DNA from: Lysinibacillus boronitolerans JCM 21713 = 10a = NBRC 103108
GTDB lineage: Bacteria > Bacillota > Bacilli > Bacillales_A > Planococcaceae
Direction of reading: 5' to 3'
Length of the DNA: 64,000 nucleotides
Assembly (NCBI RefSeq): GCF_000772935.1
Contig: NZ_JPVR01000079.1
Location: forward strand, 243,294 to 307,293
Under the pieces are notes generated by a model. That model ran no database searches. It was not told the DNA's origin and saw nothing but the letters and a program-made list of their open reading frames with translations. Positions 27,123-36,752 of this stretch are shown here, piece after piece (position 1 is the first letter of the stretch; each line of letters opens with the position of its first letter). The position numbers and the translations under genes were made by a program.

Positions 27123-27482
27123 TTACGCATCTCCTTTTAGTGACAAGCGTACTTTTGGCTTTTGTAGTAATTCGTCTTCTGAAAGTCCTGACCACTGTGA
27201 AAATTGTTCATTTGTTGGATAGATTCCTTTGCAAAGTAATTCTCCATCCACAAACGTTGCAGGTAAGGCATCCATTCCTTCTGACACTAATAGTTGATTG
27301 ATTGCTTCGTTTTCTACAAAAGCATTTGGCTCGTTTGTAAGATTAAATCTTTCAGCTTCTATGTTTGTTTTCTTTAAATTATTCATAATAAATGACATTC
27401 GCAATAATTCTGGGTCTATAGAAGGTCCACATAAGCCTGTAGAACAGCACATTGCTGGCTCATAGATATGAATTTTTTTCAA
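27123..27482 (-). CDS. arsD: Arsenic metallochaperone/repressor ArsD
   Basis: The product is 119 aa with the As(III)-binding cysteines C12, C13 and C18 in PAMCCSTGLCGPS, the site known to transfer arsenite to ArsA. It lacks the second C-terminal vicinal pair of R773 ArsD. It starts at TTG 27482 with GAGGAG upstream, right after the arsC stop. Confidence 0.9.
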   Translation of the reverse strand: MKKIHIYEPAMCCSTGLCGPSIDPELLRMSFIMNNLKKTNIEAERFNLTNEPNAFVENEAINQLLVSEGMDALPATFVDGELLCKGIYPTNEQFSQWSGLSEDELLQKPKVRLSLKGDA

Positions 27483-27483
27483 T

Positions 27484-27903
27484 TTATTTCAGCTCCTCAG
27501 CTACAAATTGTTCAATGCGTTTACCAATTGCATCACGAACATTTTGGAATACAGCCCACTTCTCTTCATCAGTACCTGTCGCTTTCGCTGGATCTTCAAA
27601 TCCCCAATGCTCACGACGAACGTGAGGAGGTGTCATTGGGCATTTATCAGCTGCATCCCCACATAAAGTGACAACTAATGTTGCATTGTTTAATGTCTCA
27701 AAATCAATTAAATCGGATGTATGATTTGAAATATCAACCCCTACCTCCGCCATCGCTTTAGTAGCATTCGGATTTACGCCATGTGCTTCAATACCAGCAC
27801 TTTTAACTGTCCAATTGGTAGGTAGTAATTTCTTTGCCCATCCTTCAGCCATCTGACTTCGACATGAGTTTCCTGTACATAAGAAATAAAGTGTATTTGT
27901 CAT
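27484..27903 (-). CDS. arsC: Arsenate reductase, thioredoxin-coupled (ArsC)
   Basis: The product is 139 aa in the low-molecular-weight phosphatase fold. The P-loop is [14 protein letters not shown] with C9 and C14, and the redox pair is C81 and C88 in [11 protein letters not shown]. These correspond one for one to C10, C15, C82 and C89 of staphylococcal pI258 ArsC. It reduces arsenate to arsenite with thioredoxin so that ACR3 can export it. An AAGGAG site precedes the ATG. Confidence 0.95.
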   Translation of the reverse strand: MTNTLYFLCTGNSCRSQMAEGWAKKLLPTNWTVKSAGIEAHGVNPNATKAMAEVGVDISNHTSDLIDFETLNNATLVVTLCGDAADKCPMTPPHVRREHWGFEDPAKATGTDEEKWAVFQNVRDAIGKRIEQFVAEELK

Positions 27904-27915
27904 AGTAATTGCTCC

Positions 27916-28974
27916 TTATAATTTAATGGTTTTAAAGTATTTTTTCTGCCAACGTAAGGCAACCCATACAAGTCCAATGAGGACTGGTACTTCCACTAGT
28001 GGTCCAATAACAGCGGCAAATGCCACGCCACTATGCAAGCCAAACACACCCACTGCAACAGCAATTGCTAACTCGAAGTTGTTGCTTGCAGCTGTAAAAG
28101 AAAGAGCTGCTGTGACAGGATAAGATGCACCTACTTTACGGGAAGAGAAGAATGACACAGCAAACATGATCACAAAGTAAATAAATAATGGAATAGCAAT
28201 TCGCACTACATCAAGTGGCAGTTCTACTAATTGCTCACCCTTTAAAGCAAACATCAACACAATCGTGAACAGCAGTGCAATTAAAGTAAGTGGTGAAATT
28301 TTCGGTAAGAACTTTTCTTCATACCACTGTTTTCCTTTTGCTTTAATTCCTATCCATCGTGTGAGGAATCCTGCTGCAAATGGTATCCCTAAGTAAATTA
28401 GAACGCTCTTTGTAATCTCCCACATAGAAATGGATACATTGAAATTCTCTAAACCAAACCAACCAGGTAATACATTTAAGAAAAAGTAAGCAAAAATTGA
28501 ATACGTCACAATTTGAAAAATGGAGTTAAAGGCAACTAAACCAGCTACATATTCACGATCTCCACGCGCTAAATCATTCCACACAATCACCATGGCAATA
28601 CATCGAGCTAAGCCAATCATAATGAGTCCAGCCATATATTCTGGGTAATCTTGTAAGAAGATAATCGCTAAAAAGAACATGAGGAACGGGCCGAGTAACC
28701 AGTTTTGTAAAAGTGATAGTAATAGCACTTTCCAATCCTTAAACACTCGCCACATTTCTTCATACTTTACTTTCGCTAATGGTGGATACATCATGACAAT
28801 TAACCCTATAGCAATCGGTATGGACGTTGTTCCAATAGACATGGACTCTAACGCTTCCCCAACATTAGGCATGGTGATACTTAATACAACACCTATTCCC
28901 ATCGCAACGAATATCCAAAGGGTAAGGTAACGATCTAGAAAAGAAAGCTGTTTTGTTAAAGATTCATTACTCAT
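27916..28974 (-). CDS. acr3: Arsenite efflux carrier ACR3
   Basis: The product is 352 aa with ten membrane helices. Family landmarks are [11 protein letters not shown] and [20 protein letters not shown], in which the conserved cysteine is needed for As(III) transport. Others are [11 protein letters not shown] and [18 protein letters not shown]. It exports arsenite, either alone or driven by ArsA. It overlaps the arsR stop and is followed 12 bp later by arsC. Confidence 0.93.
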   Translation of the reverse strand: MSNESLTKQLSFLDRYLTLWIFVAMGIGVVLSITMPNVGEALESMSIGTTSIPIAIGLIVMMYPPLAKVKYEEMWRVFKDWKVLLLSLLQNWLLGPFLMFFLAIIFLQDYPEYMAGLIMIGLARCIAMVIVWNDLARGDREYVAGLVAFNSIFQIVTYSIFAYFFLNVLPGWFGLENFNVSISMWEITKSVLIYLGIPFAAGFLTRWIGIKAKGKQWYEEKFLPKISPLTLIALLFTIVLMFALKGEQLVELPLDVVRIAIPLFIYFVIMFAVSFFSSRKVGASYPVTAALSFTAASNNFELAIAVAVGVFGLHSGVAFAAVIGPLVEVPVLIGLVWVALRWQKKYFKTIKL

Positions 28975-29293
28975 TTATATTTCCCCCTACATGGCAGCAA
29001 TCGGTTTCACAATTGCACCCCTTTAAAGGCTGAATTTGTTCTAAAATGCCCTTCATCAGTGGCGTTTGATTCTCTACTAAACGGTAATGTTTCCAAGTCC
29101 CTACTTTCCGTTCCGTAATAATGCCTGCCTCCTTTAATTTTCGTAGATGTTGACTAACGGCTGGTTGTGATATTCCTAGCACATCCACAAAATCACATAC
29201 ACATACCTCCCCGTTTTTCATGCATGCAAGTAATTTAATGCGATTCAAATCCGCTGCTGCTTTTAGTTGTTTTTCAATTAGTGTGTTTTCCAT
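28967..29293 (-). CDS. arsR: Arsenic-responsive repressor ArsR
   Basis: The product is 108 aa with a winged helix ([19 protein letters not shown] as recognition region). The As(III) site is C31-V-C33 in EVCVCDFVD, as in R773 ArsR. The tail is rich in cysteine ([14 protein letters not shown]), possibly an extra metal site. It is the first gene of the operon arsR-acr3-arsC-arsD-arsA-hesB-like-small ORF, with two operators directly upstream. Confidence 0.92.
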   Translation of the reverse strand: MENTLIEKQLKAAADLNRIKLLACMKNGEVCVCDFVDVLGISQPAVSQHLRKLKEAGIITERKVGTWKHYRLVENQTPLMKGILEQIQPLKGCNCETDCCHVGGNINE

Positions 29294-29307
29294 TTATCTG
29301 CACTCCT

Positions 29308-29394
29308 TATATAACTGTTTTCTTATATATTATTTTAAATAAAATCACCTCGTAAGAAGGTGACATAATCAGTATATAACTATATTCTTATATT
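29308..29394 (-). promoter_or_regulatory. ars operon promoter with two ArsR operators
   Basis: TATATAA-N8-TTATATA at 29308-29329 and AATATAA-N8-TTATATA at 29373-29394 (minus-strand reading). Between them is a small hairpin TCACCT...AGGTGA (29346-29364). The motif is shared with 24702-24723. Confidence 0.65.
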
Positions 29395-29456
29395 ATGATT
29401 TAATGTTTTGAATTGCAACAGATATTTACCCATTTTAAAAAAATTTTTATACTTTG

Positions 29457-29493
29457 TAAAAAGCGTACGTTCAGTTACCTAAACGTACGCTTT
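29457..29493 (-). terminator. Terminator after the marR-like gene
   Basis: The stem AAAGCGTACGTT / AACGTACGCTTT with a 10-nt loop lies between the MarR-type gene and the ars promoter. Confidence 0.75.
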
Positions 29494-29547
29494 AAAAGAT
29501 AATGATAAAGATTAATTTATCTCCATTAATTTTTCTTTAGTAACGAG

Positions 29548-29994
29548 TTATGGAGAAGGTGTACAACACAAATTTGATTTAGCCATAGCTTTATTTAAGA
29601 GTTCAATTGAACGTAAAACAGTTTCTTTTTCGAAGTCATTCAAATGTGAAAAAACTTCATTTAAATAATTGTTTATCATTTCATCAATTGTAGTAGCGAG
29701 AAATGTACCCTCCACAGTTAATGACAAAATGTACACTCTTTTATCTGATGTTAGAGGAGTTTTTTTGACAAGATTCATCTTAATAAGAGTTTGAATCTGT
29801 CTACTAAATGTAGTAATATCCATACCTATTGCCTCTGCTATTTGTTGCATAGAAGGATTATTTTGTTTGTCGATCTCATATAGAATATGGCTCTGTATTG
29901 GTGTGATGTCAATTGATCCTACAGTACAACATGTTTTATTTAGTAGAGCAAACTTTTGAGTTAAAACTTGAAAAAGTTCACGTTTATTTTCCAT
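29548..29994 (-). CDS. MarR-family regulator with two cysteine pairs
   Basis: The product is 148 aa and a clear MarR winged helix: IAEAIGMDITTFSRQIQTLI as recognition helices and KKTPLTSDKRVYILSLT as the wing. It has vicinal cysteines C22-C23 (NKTCCTVG) and C143-C144 (SNLCCTP), positions at the dimerisation helices where MarR proteins bind ligands. It is encoded 91 bp behind an FAD oxidoreductase in an arsenic-resistance block. I infer that it senses As(III) or another thiol-reactive metal(loid). Repeats of ATTTGCA before both genes are probable operators. Confidence 0.75.
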   Translation of the reverse strand: MENKRELFQVLTQKFALLNKTCCTVGSIDITPIQSHILYEIDKQNNPSMQQIAEAIGMDITTFSRQIQTLIKMNLVKKTPLTSDKRVYILSLTVEGTFLATTIDEMINNYLNEVFSHLNDFEKETVLRSIELLNKAMAKSNLCCTPSP

Positions 29995-30028
29995 TTAATC
30001 ATCTCCTATAAAGACATATATATTATTT

Positions 30029-30044
30029 ATTTGCAAAATACAAC
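30029..30044 (-). promoter_or_regulatory. Probable MarR operator before the marR-like gene
   Basis: ATTTGCAAAATACAAC, similar to the two palindromes before the oxidoreductase gene (31168-31184 and 31274-31289). Confidence 0.45.
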
Positions 30045-30084
30045 TAAAATATATTTAACTTTTTTTGAAGATGTTTTTCCTACT

Positions 30085-31149
30085 TCAAAAGTTTCTACTT
30101 TTCATGTGGTGAAGTAACTTTTTCACAACATACTCGGCATCTTCTCCCACACCTCTTAAAGTTGCAGATGCAAATGATCGTTGTCCTTCTAGTCCCACAA
30201 AATATAATCCAGGGATACTGCTAATACCTGCCTTTTGTAAAGGCATTCCTTCCCCATCTAATGCACCAAGTAATTTCATATAGGGTAAATGTGGTCTGTA
30301 TCCTGTGGCATAGATAATGGTATCTACAGGCTCCCTTTCTCCGTCCGGCCAAATAACTCCATCTTCATAAAAAGAAGTAAACATTAAACGTTGTTCCGGA
30401 CTCCCCTTACTAATTCGATCTTTATATCCTCCTATATCATTCACAGCATTTGATCTGGGTGCCGTTTTTCCAAAGCGCCAGAAAGGAAAGGTATCAAAAC
30501 CAAATACCTTCAACCAATAGTGTATGTCCCGTCCAAGTAGACGTTGTTTTACAAATTTTATTGGCTGTCGTACTGAAAGAGTAGTTTGGCTAACCTTAGA
30601 CAATTCAACAGCAATTTGCACAGCCGAATTACCTCCTCCGATTACGATTACCCTTTGGTTGTGATATGGCTGTGGATTTCGATATTCTGAAGAGTGAAGT
30701 GTTTTCCCTTGAAAGACTTCTCTTCCTTGAATGTTAGGAATAAAAGGATTATTAAATGAGCCTGTAGCATTTATGATTGTTCTAACTTGAAATTTATCGC
30801 CTGTGACAGTTCGAACAATAAAACCTATGTTATTTTTCTCAATCATATCTACTCTCTGATTAATTAAAACAGGTAATTGGAACTTTTTTTTATAATCTTG
30901 TAAGTATCGAATAACTTCATCCCTTTTCGGATAGAGATTCTGGTTTCCAGGAAACTTCATGCCGGGCATAGAGGAAAACCCTGCTGGAGAAAACAATTTA
31001 AGACTGTCATAATAATTTGGCCAAGAACCCCCGATCTGATTACTTTCTTCTAATATTAAAAATCGTAGACCTTTTTTCAGTAAATGATAGCCTGCTGCAA
31101 GTCCAGCCTGCCCTCCCCCAATAACGATTGTATCAAGAATCCCTTTCAT
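30085..31149 (-). CDS. FAD-containing monooxygenase-like protein (CzcO/ArsO-like)
   Basis: The product is 354 aa. It has the FAD motif GGGQAGLAAGYHLLKKG near 11, the NADPH motif GGGNSAVQIAVELSK near 173, and a flavin-monooxygenase type segment GGSWPNYYDSLKLFSPAGF. An ATGYRPHLPYM motif is near 280 and VGLEGQRSFASATLRGVGED is at the end. Proteins of this group are often labelled CzcO or ArsO and occur in metal-resistance clusters; the reaction is unknown. It is transcribed with the MarR-type gene and its promoter carries two matching palindromes. Confidence 0.75.
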   Translation of the reverse strand: MKGILDTIVIGGGQAGLAAGYHLLKKGLRFLILEESNQIGGSWPNYYDSLKLFSPAGFSSMPGMKFPGNQNLYPKRDEVIRYLQDYKKKFQLPVLINQRVDMIEKNNIGFIVRTVTGDKFQVRTIINATGSFNNPFIPNIQGREVFQGKTLHSSEYRNPQPYHNQRVIVIGGGNSAVQIAVELSKVSQTTLSVRQPIKFVKQRLLGRDIHYWLKVFGFDTFPFWRFGKTAPRSNAVNDIGGYKDRISKGSPEQRLMFTSFYEDGVIWPDGEREPVDTIIYATGYRPHLPYMKLLGALDGEGMPLQKAGISSIPGLYFVGLEGQRSFASATLRGVGEDAEYVVKKLLHHMKSRNF

Positions 31150-31167
31150 TTTTTATCCCCCTTCATT

Positions 31168-31289
31168 ATTTGCATTTTGCAAATATAAATTCATTAAAAA
31201 TAATAGCTGTAATTAATAAAACTAAGTAAAACACAAAAATATTCTATCCTTAATAAATATATATAGCAATTTTATTTGCAATTTGCAAC
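31168..31289 (-). promoter_or_regulatory. Two MarR-type operators before the monooxygenase-like gene
   Basis: ATTTGCA-TTT-TGCAAAT (31168-31184, perfect palindrome) and ATTTGCAATTTGCAAC (31274-31289). The first lies 19 bp before the start codon, the second about 125 bp before it. Confidence 0.55.
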
Positions 31290-31450
31290 TATTATTCAAA
31301 CTAATAATTATTATATTCAATAGCTAACCTCTAATTTAATGATCTACATTTCTTTTTCCATACATATCCAAAAAAATTAACTTTTTTCAAGCTTAGGCTT
31401 TTGCATATACTTTTCTGGTCAAAAATAATAAATTGCATTAAATAAATAAA

Positions 31451-31530
31451 ACATTCAAATAACTGTTTGACTATTTGAATGTTTAAGTTTATTATAAAAA
31501 CAATCAAATAATCGTTTGAACGTTTGAATG
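31451..31530 (+). promoter_or_regulatory. cad promoter/operator region
   Basis: A perfect 12-bp inverted repeat AACATTCAAATA-N10-TATTTGAATGTT (31451-31484), and a second TCAAATAATCGTTTGA-type repeat (31504-31519) just before cadC. TCAAATA/TATTTGA arms are the known CadC operator pattern of plasmid pI258. Confidence 0.7.
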
Positions 31531-31548
31531 ATAACTGGAGGAAAATAT

Positions 31549-31911
31549 ATGAAAGAAATATGTGAAATCACCTGTATTCATGAGGATAAAGTAAACTATG
31601 TTCAAGACAAGTTAAAAGAAAAAAAATCAATGGATGTTGCTAAAGTTTTTAAAGCACTTTCGGATGATACACGTGTAAAAATTGCCTATGCGCTAACACT
31701 AGAAGATGAATTATGTGTTTGCGATATCGCTAATATTATTGGGTCAACAACAGCAACTGCGTCGCACCATTTGCGTTTACTACGAAATTTAGGATTAGCT
31801 GAATATCGTAAAGAAGGGAAATTGGTTTATTACGCTATTCATGACCCATATTTTAAGAATTTAATCAGTGTTGCATTTGAAGAACATAAAGAAGGTGAAA
31901 TTAATGACTGA
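31549..31911 (+). CDS. cadC: Cadmium/lead/zinc-responsive repressor CadC
   Basis: The product is 120 aa. The N-terminal cysteines C5 and C9 ([12 protein letters not shown]) and C56-x-C58 (ELCVCDI) match C7, C11, C58 and C60 of staphylococcal CadC, the Cd/Pb/Bi sensing site. The winged helix is [21 protein letters not shown] 31549 follows GGAGG; the earlier in-frame ATG has no site. It overlaps cadA. Confidence 0.92.
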   Translation: MKEICEITCIHEDKVNYVQDKLKEKKSMDVAKVFKALSDDTRVKIAYALTLEDELCVCDIANIIGSTTATASHHLRLLRNLGLAEYRKEGKLVYYAIHDPYFKNLISVAFEEHKEGEIND

Positions 31912-34282
31912 GGAAAAACAGGTATTCCGCGTGAACGGTTTCTCTTGTGCCAACTGTGCAAGTAAATTTGAACGTAATGTAAAAGAAATACCTGGTGTTC
32001 AAGATGCAAAGGTGAACTTTGGGGCATCTAAAATATCAGTTACAGGCGATGCGACCGTGGAGGAGTTAGAAAAGGCTGGAGCTTTCGAAAACTTAAAAGT
32101 AACGCCAGAAAAACAAAAACGTGTTACTCCACCCCAAACAGATACTACCTATAGAATTGAAGGCTTCTCGTGTGCAAACTGTGCAGGTAAATTTGAACGT
32201 AATGTAAAAGAGCTTCCAGGGGTTCAAGATGCAAAAGTAAACTTCGGTGCTTCTAAAATTTCCGTAACTGGCGAAACAACTATTGCGGAACTTGAAAAAG
32301 CTGGAGCTTTTGAAAATTTAAAAGTATCAATGGATACACCTTCATACAGATCTAAAGCTCCATCTTCTGACAATAGTGAGGGGCAAGTTGAAAAGAAAGT
32401 ACCATTTTACAAAAAACATAGCACACTTTTATACGCAAGCTTATTTATCGTATTCGGTTATCTATCTCAATACGTAAACGGTGAAGAAAATCTTATTACC
32501 TCCCTATTATTTATAGCTTCAATTGTAATCGGTGGTTTCAATCTATTCAAAGTTGGTTTCAAAAATTTAACTCGCTTTGATTTTGACATGAAAACATTAA
32601 TGACGGTAGCTGTCATTGGTGCTGCATTTATAGGAGAATGGGCAGAAGCATCCATAGTTGTTATCCTATTCGCTATTAGTGAAGCTTTAGAGCGTTATTC
32701 AATGGATAAAGCACGTCAATCAATTCGCTCATTAATGGATATTGCACCAAAAGAAGCTTTAATTCGTCGAAATGGTCAAGAAATCATGGTACACGTAGAT
32801 GATATAGAGATTGGCGATATTATGATTGTTATACCTGGGCAAAAAATTGCAATGGATGGCATCGTGGTTAGCGGTCTTTCTGCAGTCAACCAAGCAGCTA
32901 TTACAGGGGAATCAGTACCAGTTTCAAAAACAGTAGATGATGAGGTATTCGCTGGAACACTAAATGAAGAGGGTTTATTAGAAGTTAAAATTACAAAATA
33001 CGTTGAAGATACAACGATTTCAAAAATTATACATCTAGTTGAAGAAGCTCAAGGTGAACGCGCTCCTTCACAAGCATTTGTTGATAAATTTGCGAAATAT
33101 TATACACCAATTATCATGGTCATTGCAGGGCTTGTAGTAATTGTTCCCCCACTGTTCTTCGATGGTAGTTGGGAAACTTGGGTTTATCAAGGTTTATCAG
33201 TACTTGTAGTTGGATGTCCATGTGCGCTTGTTATTTCAACACCAATTTCAATTGTTTCAGCTATAGGTAATGCTGCTAAAAAAGGGGTTTTAATTAAAGG
33301 TGGCATTTATTTAGAGGAAATGGGTTCGCTTAAGGCAATTGCTTTTGATAAAACAGGTACGCTTACAAAAGGTGTTCCAGTGGTTACAAACTTTGATGTA
33401 ATGAATACCCAAAAAGATTCAAAAAAGATTCTAGCCATAATTACGGCTTTAGAATATCGATCTCAGCACCCTTTAGCTTCTGCGATTATTAAAAGAGCCG
33501 AAGAAGAAAATGTTTCATTCAAAAATATCAACGTTGATGCTTTCGCAGCCATTACTGGCAAAGGAATAAAAGGTGAAGTAGATGGTACTTTGTATTACAT
33601 CGGTAGCCCAAAATTGTTCCAAGAGTTAAATGTACCTATTCCAGAGAATTTAGAAGGAAACATCCTTAAGTTACAAAATGAAGGCAAAACTGCCATGATA
33701 TTAGGAACTGAAAAAGAGATTCAAGCAATCATTGCCGTAGCTGATGAGGTACGTGAATCTAGCCAAGAAATTATTGAGAAATTGCATAACATGGGTGTTA
33801 AGAAAACAATCATGTTAACTGGTGATAATAAAGGGACTGCGAATGCAATTGGTCATCATGTAGGGGTTTCTGAAATTCAAGCTGAATTAATGCCTGAAGA
33901 CAAACTTTCCTATATAAAACAACTTCGAAAAGACTATGGCAATGTTGCGATGGTCGGTGATGGTGTCAACGATGCTCCTGCTTTAGCAGCTTCTACAGTC
34001 GGTATCGCCATGGGTGGTGCTGGTACAGACACTGCATTAGAGACTGCAGATGTTGCTTTAATGGCAGATGATCTACGGAAATTACCGTTTACAATAAAGC
34101 TAAGTCGTAAGGCCTTAAATATTATCAAGGCAAATATAGCATTTGCCATTTTAATTAAACTAGCTGCATTACTATTAGTTATTCCAGGTTGGCTAACACT
34201 TTGGATTGCCATTGTCTCAGATATGGGAGCAACATTGTTAGTAGCATTAAACAGCTTACGTTTAATGCGTGTTAAAGAATGA
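31904..34282 (+). CDS. cadA: Cd2+/Zn2+/Pb2+-exporting P1B-ATPase CadA
   Basis: The product is 792 aa. Two N-terminal heavy-metal domains (about 5-65 and 75-135), each with GFSCANCA, are almost identical to each other. The transport core has the membrane CPC motif ([11 protein letters not shown]), DKTGTLTKG phosphorylation loop, HPLASAI of the nucleotide domain and [13 protein letters not shown]. The Cd/Zn subclass is supported by the cadC neighbour and the [16 protein letters not shown]-terminus. The start at ATG 31904 overlaps the cadC stop, so translation is coupled. Confidence 0.93.
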   Translation: MTEEKQVFRVNGFSCANCASKFERNVKEIPGVQDAKVNFGASKISVTGDATVEELEKAGAFENLKVTPEKQKRVTPPQTDTTYRIEGFSCANCAGKFERNVKELPGVQDAKVNFGASKISVTGETTIAELEKAGAFENLKVSMDTPSYRSKAPSSDNSEGQVEKKVPFYKKHSTLLYASLFIVFGYLSQYVNGEENLITSLLFIASIVIGGFNLFKVGFKNLTRFDFDMKTLMTVAVIGAAFIGEWAEASIVVILFAISEALERYSMDKARQSIRSLMDIAPKEALIRRNGQEIMVHVDDIEIGDIMIVIPGQKIAMDGIVVSGLSAVNQAAITGESVPVSKTVDDEVFAGTLNEEGLLEVKITKYVEDTTISKIIHLVEEAQGERAPSQAFVDKFAKYYTPIIMVIAGLVVIVPPLFFDGSWETWVYQGLSVLVVGCPCALVISTPISIVSAIGNAAKKGVLIKGGIYLEEMGSLKAIAFDKTGTLTKGVPVVTNFDVMNTQKDSKKILAIITALEYRSQHPLASAIIKRAEEENVSFKNINVDAFAAITGKGIKGEVDGTLYYIGSPKLFQELNVPIPENLEGNILKLQNEGKTAMILGTEKEIQAIIAVADEVRESSQEIIEKLHNMGVKKTIMLTGDNKGTANAIGHHVGVSEIQAELMPEDKLSYIKQLRKDYGNVAMVGDGVNDAPALAASTVGIAMGGAGTDTALETADVALMADDLRKLPFTIKLSRKALNIIKANIAFAILIKLAALLLVIPGWLTLWIAIVSDMGATLLVALNSLRLMRVKE

Positions 34283-34302
34283 ATTAACGCACTTTATTCA
34301 AT

Positions 34303-34335
34303 AGATGGGCTTTTTATATGAAAGTCCATCTTTTT
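34303..34335 (+). terminator. Terminator after cadA
   Basis: The stem AGATGGGCTTT / AAAGTCCATCT with one G-T pair, followed by TTTTTAT. Confidence 0.75.
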
Positions 34336-34396
34336 ATTTCTAGTACTTTACTTTCTTAAAATAGCACTTAATTCATTATAGAAAGAAGAGATAAAA

Positions 34397-35011
34397 ATGG
34401 AACTGGTAAATGTTTTTTCATTGATTCTGTTTGCTTTGTTTTTATTTTCCTATTCATTAAAGCTAGTTATTCTAAATAAGAAATCAGGGATAAAAGCAAA
34501 TGTGTTAGGAAAAGGAAATAAGGGGACATCCGTCGATTCTTCCGAAATGTTTGTTAAAATTTCAACTTTCGTATGGGGAATTGCATGGCTTTTAGAGTCA
34601 ATATTTGATAATTCGATTGATAATATTTTACCTAAACTATTCACCAATGAGGTTATGCATTACTTTGGATTAATGACAATTACCATTGGTTTACTGTTTT
34701 TTATTTTATCAATGATAACAATGAAAACCTCTTGGAGAGTTGGTATAGATAAAGAAACAAAAACCTCGCTAATCACCAATGGTTTATACAAATATAGTCG
34801 AAATCCTGCATTTGTTGGATTCAATTTAATGTTTATAGGTCTATTTTTGACATTCCCTAACTTAGTTACATTAATTATTTGTTTACTAAATATAGTTTCA
34901 ATTCATAACCTTATTCTTCAAGAAGAAAAACACTTAGAGAATATGCTTAAAGTAGAATATCTCTCGTATAAGAATAAAACCCCACGATACTTATTTTTTA
35001 AATCTACATAA
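34397..35011 (+). CDS. Isoprenylcysteine/phospholipid methyltransferase-like membrane protein
   Basis: The product is 204 aa with four to five hydrophobic segments. The C-terminal half has the ICMT/PEMT signature LITNGLYKYSRNPAFVGFNL followed by LQEEKHLENMLKVEYLSYKN, the SAM-binding region of this membrane methyltransferase group. In metal-resistance islands such genes follow cadA or czc genes but the substrate is unknown. It has its own ribosome site (GAAAGAAGAG) and terminator. Confidence 0.7.
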   Translation: MELVNVFSLILFALFLFSYSLKLVILNKKSGIKANVLGKGNKGTSVDSSEMFVKISTFVWGIAWLLESIFDNSIDNILPKLFTNEVMHYFGLMTITIGLLFFILSMITMKTSWRVGIDKETKTSLITNGLYKYSRNPAFVGFNLMFIGLFLTFPNLVTLIICLLNIVSIHNLILQEEKHLENMLKVEYLSYKNKTPRYLFFKST

Positions 35012-35036
35012 GTAAAGAAATTTTAAAGGTGAAACT

Positions 35037-35073
35037 AAAACAAAGCACAGACTCTTAATGGCTGTGCTTTGTT
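35037..35073. terminator. Convergent terminator
   Basis: A stem of about 13 bp, AAACAAAGCACAG / CTGTGCTTTGTTT, between the convergent methyltransferase and membrane-cupredoxin genes. It can serve both directions. Confidence 0.8.
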
Positions 35074-35086
35074 TCGTTGTTATCCA

Positions 35087-35971
35087 TTATTCAACTATTA
35101 TCTTTCCAAAATACATATTCATTCCACAATGAAACGTATATATACCCGGTTTTTCTGGTGTGAATTCGACCAAGTTATCACCTTTATCAAGATCTTTTTC
35201 TATTTGGAAATCCTCTATTATTAAGTATGATAAGCATCCACCTGAAAAACTCTTTTGAAAATGAAGTTGAACTGGGATTCCAGCTTTTACTTTTACATTC
35301 TCAGGTGTATATCCAAATGGCTCTACCATTATGACGGCTTCCTGATAACCGTCTTTTTGCTCTGCTTTTACTTCATTTATTTTTGTAGAAGAATCGTCTG
35401 AAACCGGAGTTGTATCACCCAAAAGATCTCTGAAGTAATGAGAAATGGGTTTAAAGAATACAACAGAAACAACTAATAATACGGCAATTACACAAAAAAT
35501 AACTTTACTCCATTTATTTTTATTTGATATTACCGTTATTGTATCTGTTCCCTTAACTTCTTGTCTAATTAATTTCAATATAAGAATCATGACAATGATA
35601 AAAATTGCATCCACAAATATCATCATAACGACAGGATCTTGAGAAAAAACCATTACCCCCAACATTGCACCCATCATGCCGCCCATGATACCTGCTAATA
35701 GTCCATCTAATGAAGCCAATAAACTAAAGGGACGCCCAATAACATATCCAATTATCATGCCAAAAAGTACTGAGGAGATTACTGGGACAGTCATTTTCCC
35801 TACTAATATTACTCCTAATATGGTTCCTACTACTATGCTAGCCATCATAGAAACAGCCATTGCAATCATCATAGCAGTCATTTCTGATAAGAACGATTTG
35901 GCACGATAGGTAGAAAAAATGACGTAACCGGTTAACAAAAAAATAATACTAAAACTAAATATATATATCAT
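35087..35971 (-). CDS. Polytopic membrane protein with C-terminal cupredoxin domain
   Basis: The product is about 294 aa. Residues 1-140 form four or five membrane helices, including the glycine/methionine-rich LLAGIMGGMMGAMLGVM. After another TM at about 160-180 and an acidic linker, an extracellular cupredoxin domain follows (VEPFGYTPENVKVKAGIPVQ ... FSGGCLSYL ... YTFHCGMNMYFGKI), with Cys/His/Met ligands for copper. ATG 35971 is chosen because GAAGGGA precedes it; the upstream TTG overlaps the preceding gene. It is the third gene of a copper-looking operon and is paralogous to 49692-50618. I infer surface copper binding coupled to a membrane channel or scaffold. Confidence 0.7.
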   Translation of the reverse strand: MIYIFSFSIIFLLTGYVIFSTYRAKSFLSEMTAMMIAMAVSMMASIVVGTILGVILVGKMTVPVISSVLFGMIIGYVIGRPFSLLASLDGLLAGIMGGMMGAMLGVMVFSQDPVVMMIFVDAIFIIVMILILKLIRQEVKGTDTITVISNKNKWSKVIFCVIAVLLVVSVVFFKPISHYFRDLLGDTTPVSDDSSTKINEVKAEQKDGYQEAVIMVEPFGYTPENVKVKAGIPVQLHFQKSFSGGCLSYLIIEDFQIEKDLDKGDNLVEFTPEKPGIYTFHCGMNMYFGKIIVE

Positions 35972-35985
35972 AAACAAATTCCCTT

Positions 35986-36738
35986 CTATCCTATCCAAGC
36001 ATTTAAAGTTTCGAATAATCCTGACAATATAAAGAAGATTGCAGAAATATTCCTTGATACATTATGGAATGAATACAAAGTCTTCTTCATTGGATTTAAT
36101 AACCGTTCACTAATAGTCAGTAGTATCACATATAAAATGAGTGGCATTGCTGTTCCAATTGCAAAAAAAATGGGACCTATCAAATTAAATTCTCCATTTC
36201 CTGTCGGCAATAACAAGACAAAAAATAACCAAAACAACGTAGGACAGAATAAAAAACCCATAGCCAACCCAAAAGAAAGAGATGTATTTTTCAATTTCAA
36301 TCCTTTTTGGACTTTTTGGAAGATACGTTGTGATGCAGAGGAATGTACTGAAATATTTCCAAGGAGAGCTAATCCAATTAGAATAAGAGTAAGGCCAAAT
36401 AATTTACGGAAAAACATTGTTCCAATGAAAGGAATATCAGCAACTGTACTACCGATGAATACAGACATTATGCCTAACAATATGTACACTAAAGATTTGC
36501 CTGTAATATAACTCCCTACATTCAACCACCTTTTATTTTTTTCAGTCTCATATGTAATCAAAGCAACAGCAGTAGAATTAGATGTAAGTTGACATGGTGC
36601 AGTTGCCCCAACCAACCCTAATAAGAAAGCCTTCATTCCCCATACATCTAGTTTTAGTGCTAATGTATAAATTGGTTCTGCTACTAAATTGGCTAACTGA
36701 CTTAACCACACATGTATCTGAAGAAGTACCTCATTCAT
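35986..36738 (-). CDS. CcdA/DsbD- or TauE/SafE-like membrane protein
   Basis: The product is 250 aa with six or seven membrane helices. Two membrane-embedded cysteines, in GATAPCQLTSNSTAVAL near 49 and GFLFCPTLFWLFFVL near 160, occupy the positions of the redox pair in CcdA/DsbD proteins. The family is also annotated as sulfite exporter TauE/SafE or UreH-like. In copper operons such proteins may carry electrons outward or move copper; not decidable here. It lies between the HTH-NosL regulator gene (14 bp) and the cupredoxin gene. Confidence 0.7.
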   Translation of the reverse strand: MNEVLLQIHVWLSQLANLVAEPIYTLALKLDVWGMKAFLLGLVGATAPCQLTSNSTAVALITYETEKNKRWLNVGSYITGKSLVYILLGIMSVFIGSTVADIPFIGTMFFRKLFGLTLILIGLALLGNISVHSSASQRIFQKVQKGLKLKNTSLSFGLAMGFLFCPTLFWLFFVLLLPTGNGEFNLIGPIFFAIGTAMPLILYVILLTISERLLNPMKKTLYSFHNVSRNISAIFFILSGLFETLNAWIG

Positions 36739-36752
36739 TTAAATTCCCCTCT

